A stretch of DNA of 50,368 bases from Halieaceae bacterium (GTDB lineage: Bacteria > Pseudomonadota > Gammaproteobacteria > Pseudomonadales > Halieaceae), in assembly GCA_902547755.1 (NCBI GenBank), contig CACCPA010000012.1, forward strand, positions 1-50,368, written 5' to 3'. This document shows positions 49,108 through 50,368 of the stretch, one piece after another. How positions within the stretch are numbered: position 1 is the first letter of the stretch; every line of letters starts with the position of its first letter. A model generated the notes under the pieces. That model was given only the letters and a program-made list of their open reading frames with translations. It did not search any database and was not told the DNA's origin. The position numbers and the translations under genes were made by a program.

Positions 49108-49124
49108 AGCGCGCGATGTGCGCT
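49108..49124 (-). promoter_or_regulatory. Hairpin between riboswitch and receptor gene
   Basis: AGCGC and GCGCT pair around a seven-base loop, extendable to six pairs with a G-U pair. It lies between the riboswitch and the start codon. No T-run follows, so it is not a standard terminator; it may be part of the expression platform. Confidence 0.4.
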
Positions 49125-49130
49125 CGGAAG

Positions 49131-49213
49131 TCCTGTTCCTACGCCGGTACTAGCCGGTTCAGGTTCAACGGGTTTGCTCTTTGAGCATCTCAGGCGACGC
49201 CACCCCGCAGGAT
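49131..49213 (-). promoter_or_regulatory. TPP riboswitch (THI element)
   Basis: Read on the minus strand, the conserved features are GGGGTGGCG, CTGAGATGCTC, AACCCGTTGAACCTGAACC and GGCTAGTACCGGCGTAGGAA, in the order of the pyrimidine- and pyrophosphate-sensing arms. The outer ends (ATCCTG and CAGGA) pair as stem P1. It lies about 90 bases upstream of the receptor gene and controls the operon down to the ketopantoate-reductase-like gene. Confidence 0.93.
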
Positions 49214-49421
49214 GTCACAAGTGTATCAGACTGAGGTCCAAAGTAGTGTCAAATCATCGGAGATTGTGAACACTAGGAGCGGCCAACGCGGGTGCACAAA
49301 AGCAAGGCAGTGAGCTGGTTCGCGTTCAAGGTTAACTTTTGAGCGATGGTAGTCACTTTTTCGTCACCTTTTTGGACTCGACCTCGGCTACACTATCGCC
49401 TCAATAAATTCGGCACATCGC

Positions 49422-50368
49422 ATGAACATCCCGGCCACGTTGTTAAATAGACTCTACATAGACGCGCGATTTCGCGGGCTCTATCGCTGGGTGGCGGATG
49501 AGCAGCGTTTATCCGTACTTCAGCGAGGGTTGATCGCCGTCCTAGTTTTGTGGGCGGTAAACAGTACAGCGAATACCGTTTGGGCACTCATACCGAGCTC
49601 GCCGGTAGAAGTCTCAAAGTCGGTTGTCATCAATCCGCCACCATCGCCGGCAAGCGCTTCTGGTGGTGTTGAGACGATAGATGTGTCCTCTATTCTTGGG
49701 ATGAGTGTTTTTGGTGCTGTTGAACCTTCGGAGGTTCAGGATCTTGCGCCCGTGGCAACCATTCTGAACCCACGTGAGGGAATAGAAAACGGTGCTAGAG
49801 AAACGAGTCTCGCGCTGACCTTGACCGGTATTATGGCCTCGACGGCGGATGGTTTGGGTAGTGCCATGATTGAAGCACGAAAGAAGCAGGAGCTCTATTC
49901 GGTTGGTGATGACCTGCCGGCCAACGGCAAGGTGACTTTGGCCAAAATACTGCCGAAGCAGGTCGTGATTGATAATAACGGCACTTACGAGCTGATTACG
50001 TTATTTGACGATAACGGCATCGTCGGTATCGTCCAGTCAGCCGCGCCAGCTCCTACGCCTGATTCATCTGAGGGTGCGCCATCACCAGTGACAGCGACAT
50101 CAGCAACTCAAGCAGAAAGACAGCGCCTTGCCGCGAATTACCGCGAGCAGCTTTACAGCGACCCTCAATCCTTGGCCGGTCTTGTATCCATAAGTGCCGT
50201 TCAGTCGGATGGCGGACTTAAGGGGTATAAGGTGGCGCCCGGAAGGGACGCGGCACAATTTACGGCGCTTGGATTCAAAGCCGGTGATATTGTCACAGCG
50301 GTGAACGGTTACGTGCTCAGCGACCCCACAAACACGGTACGCTTGTATCAGTTGATGCGAGATGCCAC
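49422..50368 (+). CDS. gspC: Type II secretion system protein GspC (3' partial)
   Basis: The frame opens at ATG 49422 and stays open to the right edge (315 complete codons plus two bases), so the C-terminus is outside the window. A membrane helix (GLIAVLVLWAVNSTANTVWAL, about residues 38-58) follows a short cytoplasmic part. The HR domain begins with SSILGMSVFG, the family hallmark, and continues with LTLTGIMAS and AKILPKQVVIDNNGTYE. A PDZ domain is seen near the end (GFKAGDIVTAVNGYVLSDP). GspC links the inner-membrane platform with the GspD secretin. The rest of the type II operon is expected to follow. It diverges from the thiamine operon. Confidence 0.93.
   Translation, partial: MNIPATLLNRLYIDARFRGLYRWVADEQRLSVLQRGLIAVLVLWAVNSTANTVWALIPSSPVEVSKSVVINPPPSPASASGGVETIDVSSILGMSVFGAVEPSEVQDLAPVATILNPREGIENGARETSLALTLTGIMASTADGLGSAMIEARKKQELYSVGDDLPANGKVTLAKILPKQVVIDNNGTYELITLFDDNGIVGIVQSAAPAPTPDSSEGAPSPVTATSATQAERQRLAANYREQLYSDPQSLAGLVSISAVQSDGGLKGYKVAPGRDAAQFTALGFKAGDIVTAVNGYVLSDPTNTVRLYQLMRDA

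Overview
The window comes from a gammaproteobacterium. The 16S/23S/5S operon with tRNA-Ile and tRNA-Ala in the spacer, a type II secretion gspC start, a thiamine-regulated TonB-dependent receptor and many Gram-negative lipoproteins all fit. The gene mix (carotenoid oxygenase, Rieske dioxygenase, paired acyl-CoA dehydrogenases) suggests a marine heterotroph, possibly of the Halieaceae (OM60/NOR5) or a related group. That placement is an inference from gene content and not a tree.

Positions 1-21374 are one long plus-strand surface-polysaccharide cluster, visibly richer in A and T than the DNA on the right. Its first part (1-9227) is a tightly overlapping heptose module. It holds GmhA-, HddA-, GmhB- and HddC-type enzymes, expected to give GDP-D-glycero-alpha-D-manno-heptose, plus a small transaldolase, three or four sugar oxidoreductases and two family-2 glycosyltransferases. 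One oxidoreductase is a nucleotide-sugar dehydrogenase homologue without the catalytic cysteine. The second part (9230-21374) has a glycosyltransferase, WecB/WecC for UDP-ManNAcA, a Gfo/Idh oxidoreductase, a two-domain oxidoreductase, a heparinase-like protein, a GT4, a WbpM-type UDP-GlcNAc 4,6-dehydratase and a priming sugar-phosphate transferase. No flippase, polymerase or export protein is visible, so these should lie upstream or elsewhere.

Positions 21375-22542 look like a decayed junction: a tyrosine-recombinase C-terminal fragment and short open frames of unknown nature. An rRNA operon follows, with a clear P1-type promoter, boxB/boxA in the spacer and a terminator after 5S.

From about 28.4 kb the DNA is more GC-rich and carries short, unrelated units: a secreted amidohydrolase and a DUF1295 membrane protein; a carotenoid oxygenase with a Rieske oxygenase; secreted proteins including a lipoprotein that joins a cadherin-like domain to a DUF1524 HNH nuclease; a GNAT gene broken by one TGA; a serine hydrolase; a TonB-C protein; two acyl-CoA dehydrogenases; an MFS carrier; and a protein kinase behind a small possible regulator remnant.

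Positions 44409-49213 (minus strand) form a thiamine-salvage operon. A TPP riboswitch is followed by a TonB-dependent receptor, a YkoF-like binding protein, a PnuC/PnuT-type transporter, a thiamine-kinase-like phosphotransferase and a ketopantoate-reductase homologue. The window ends inside gspC on the plus strand.
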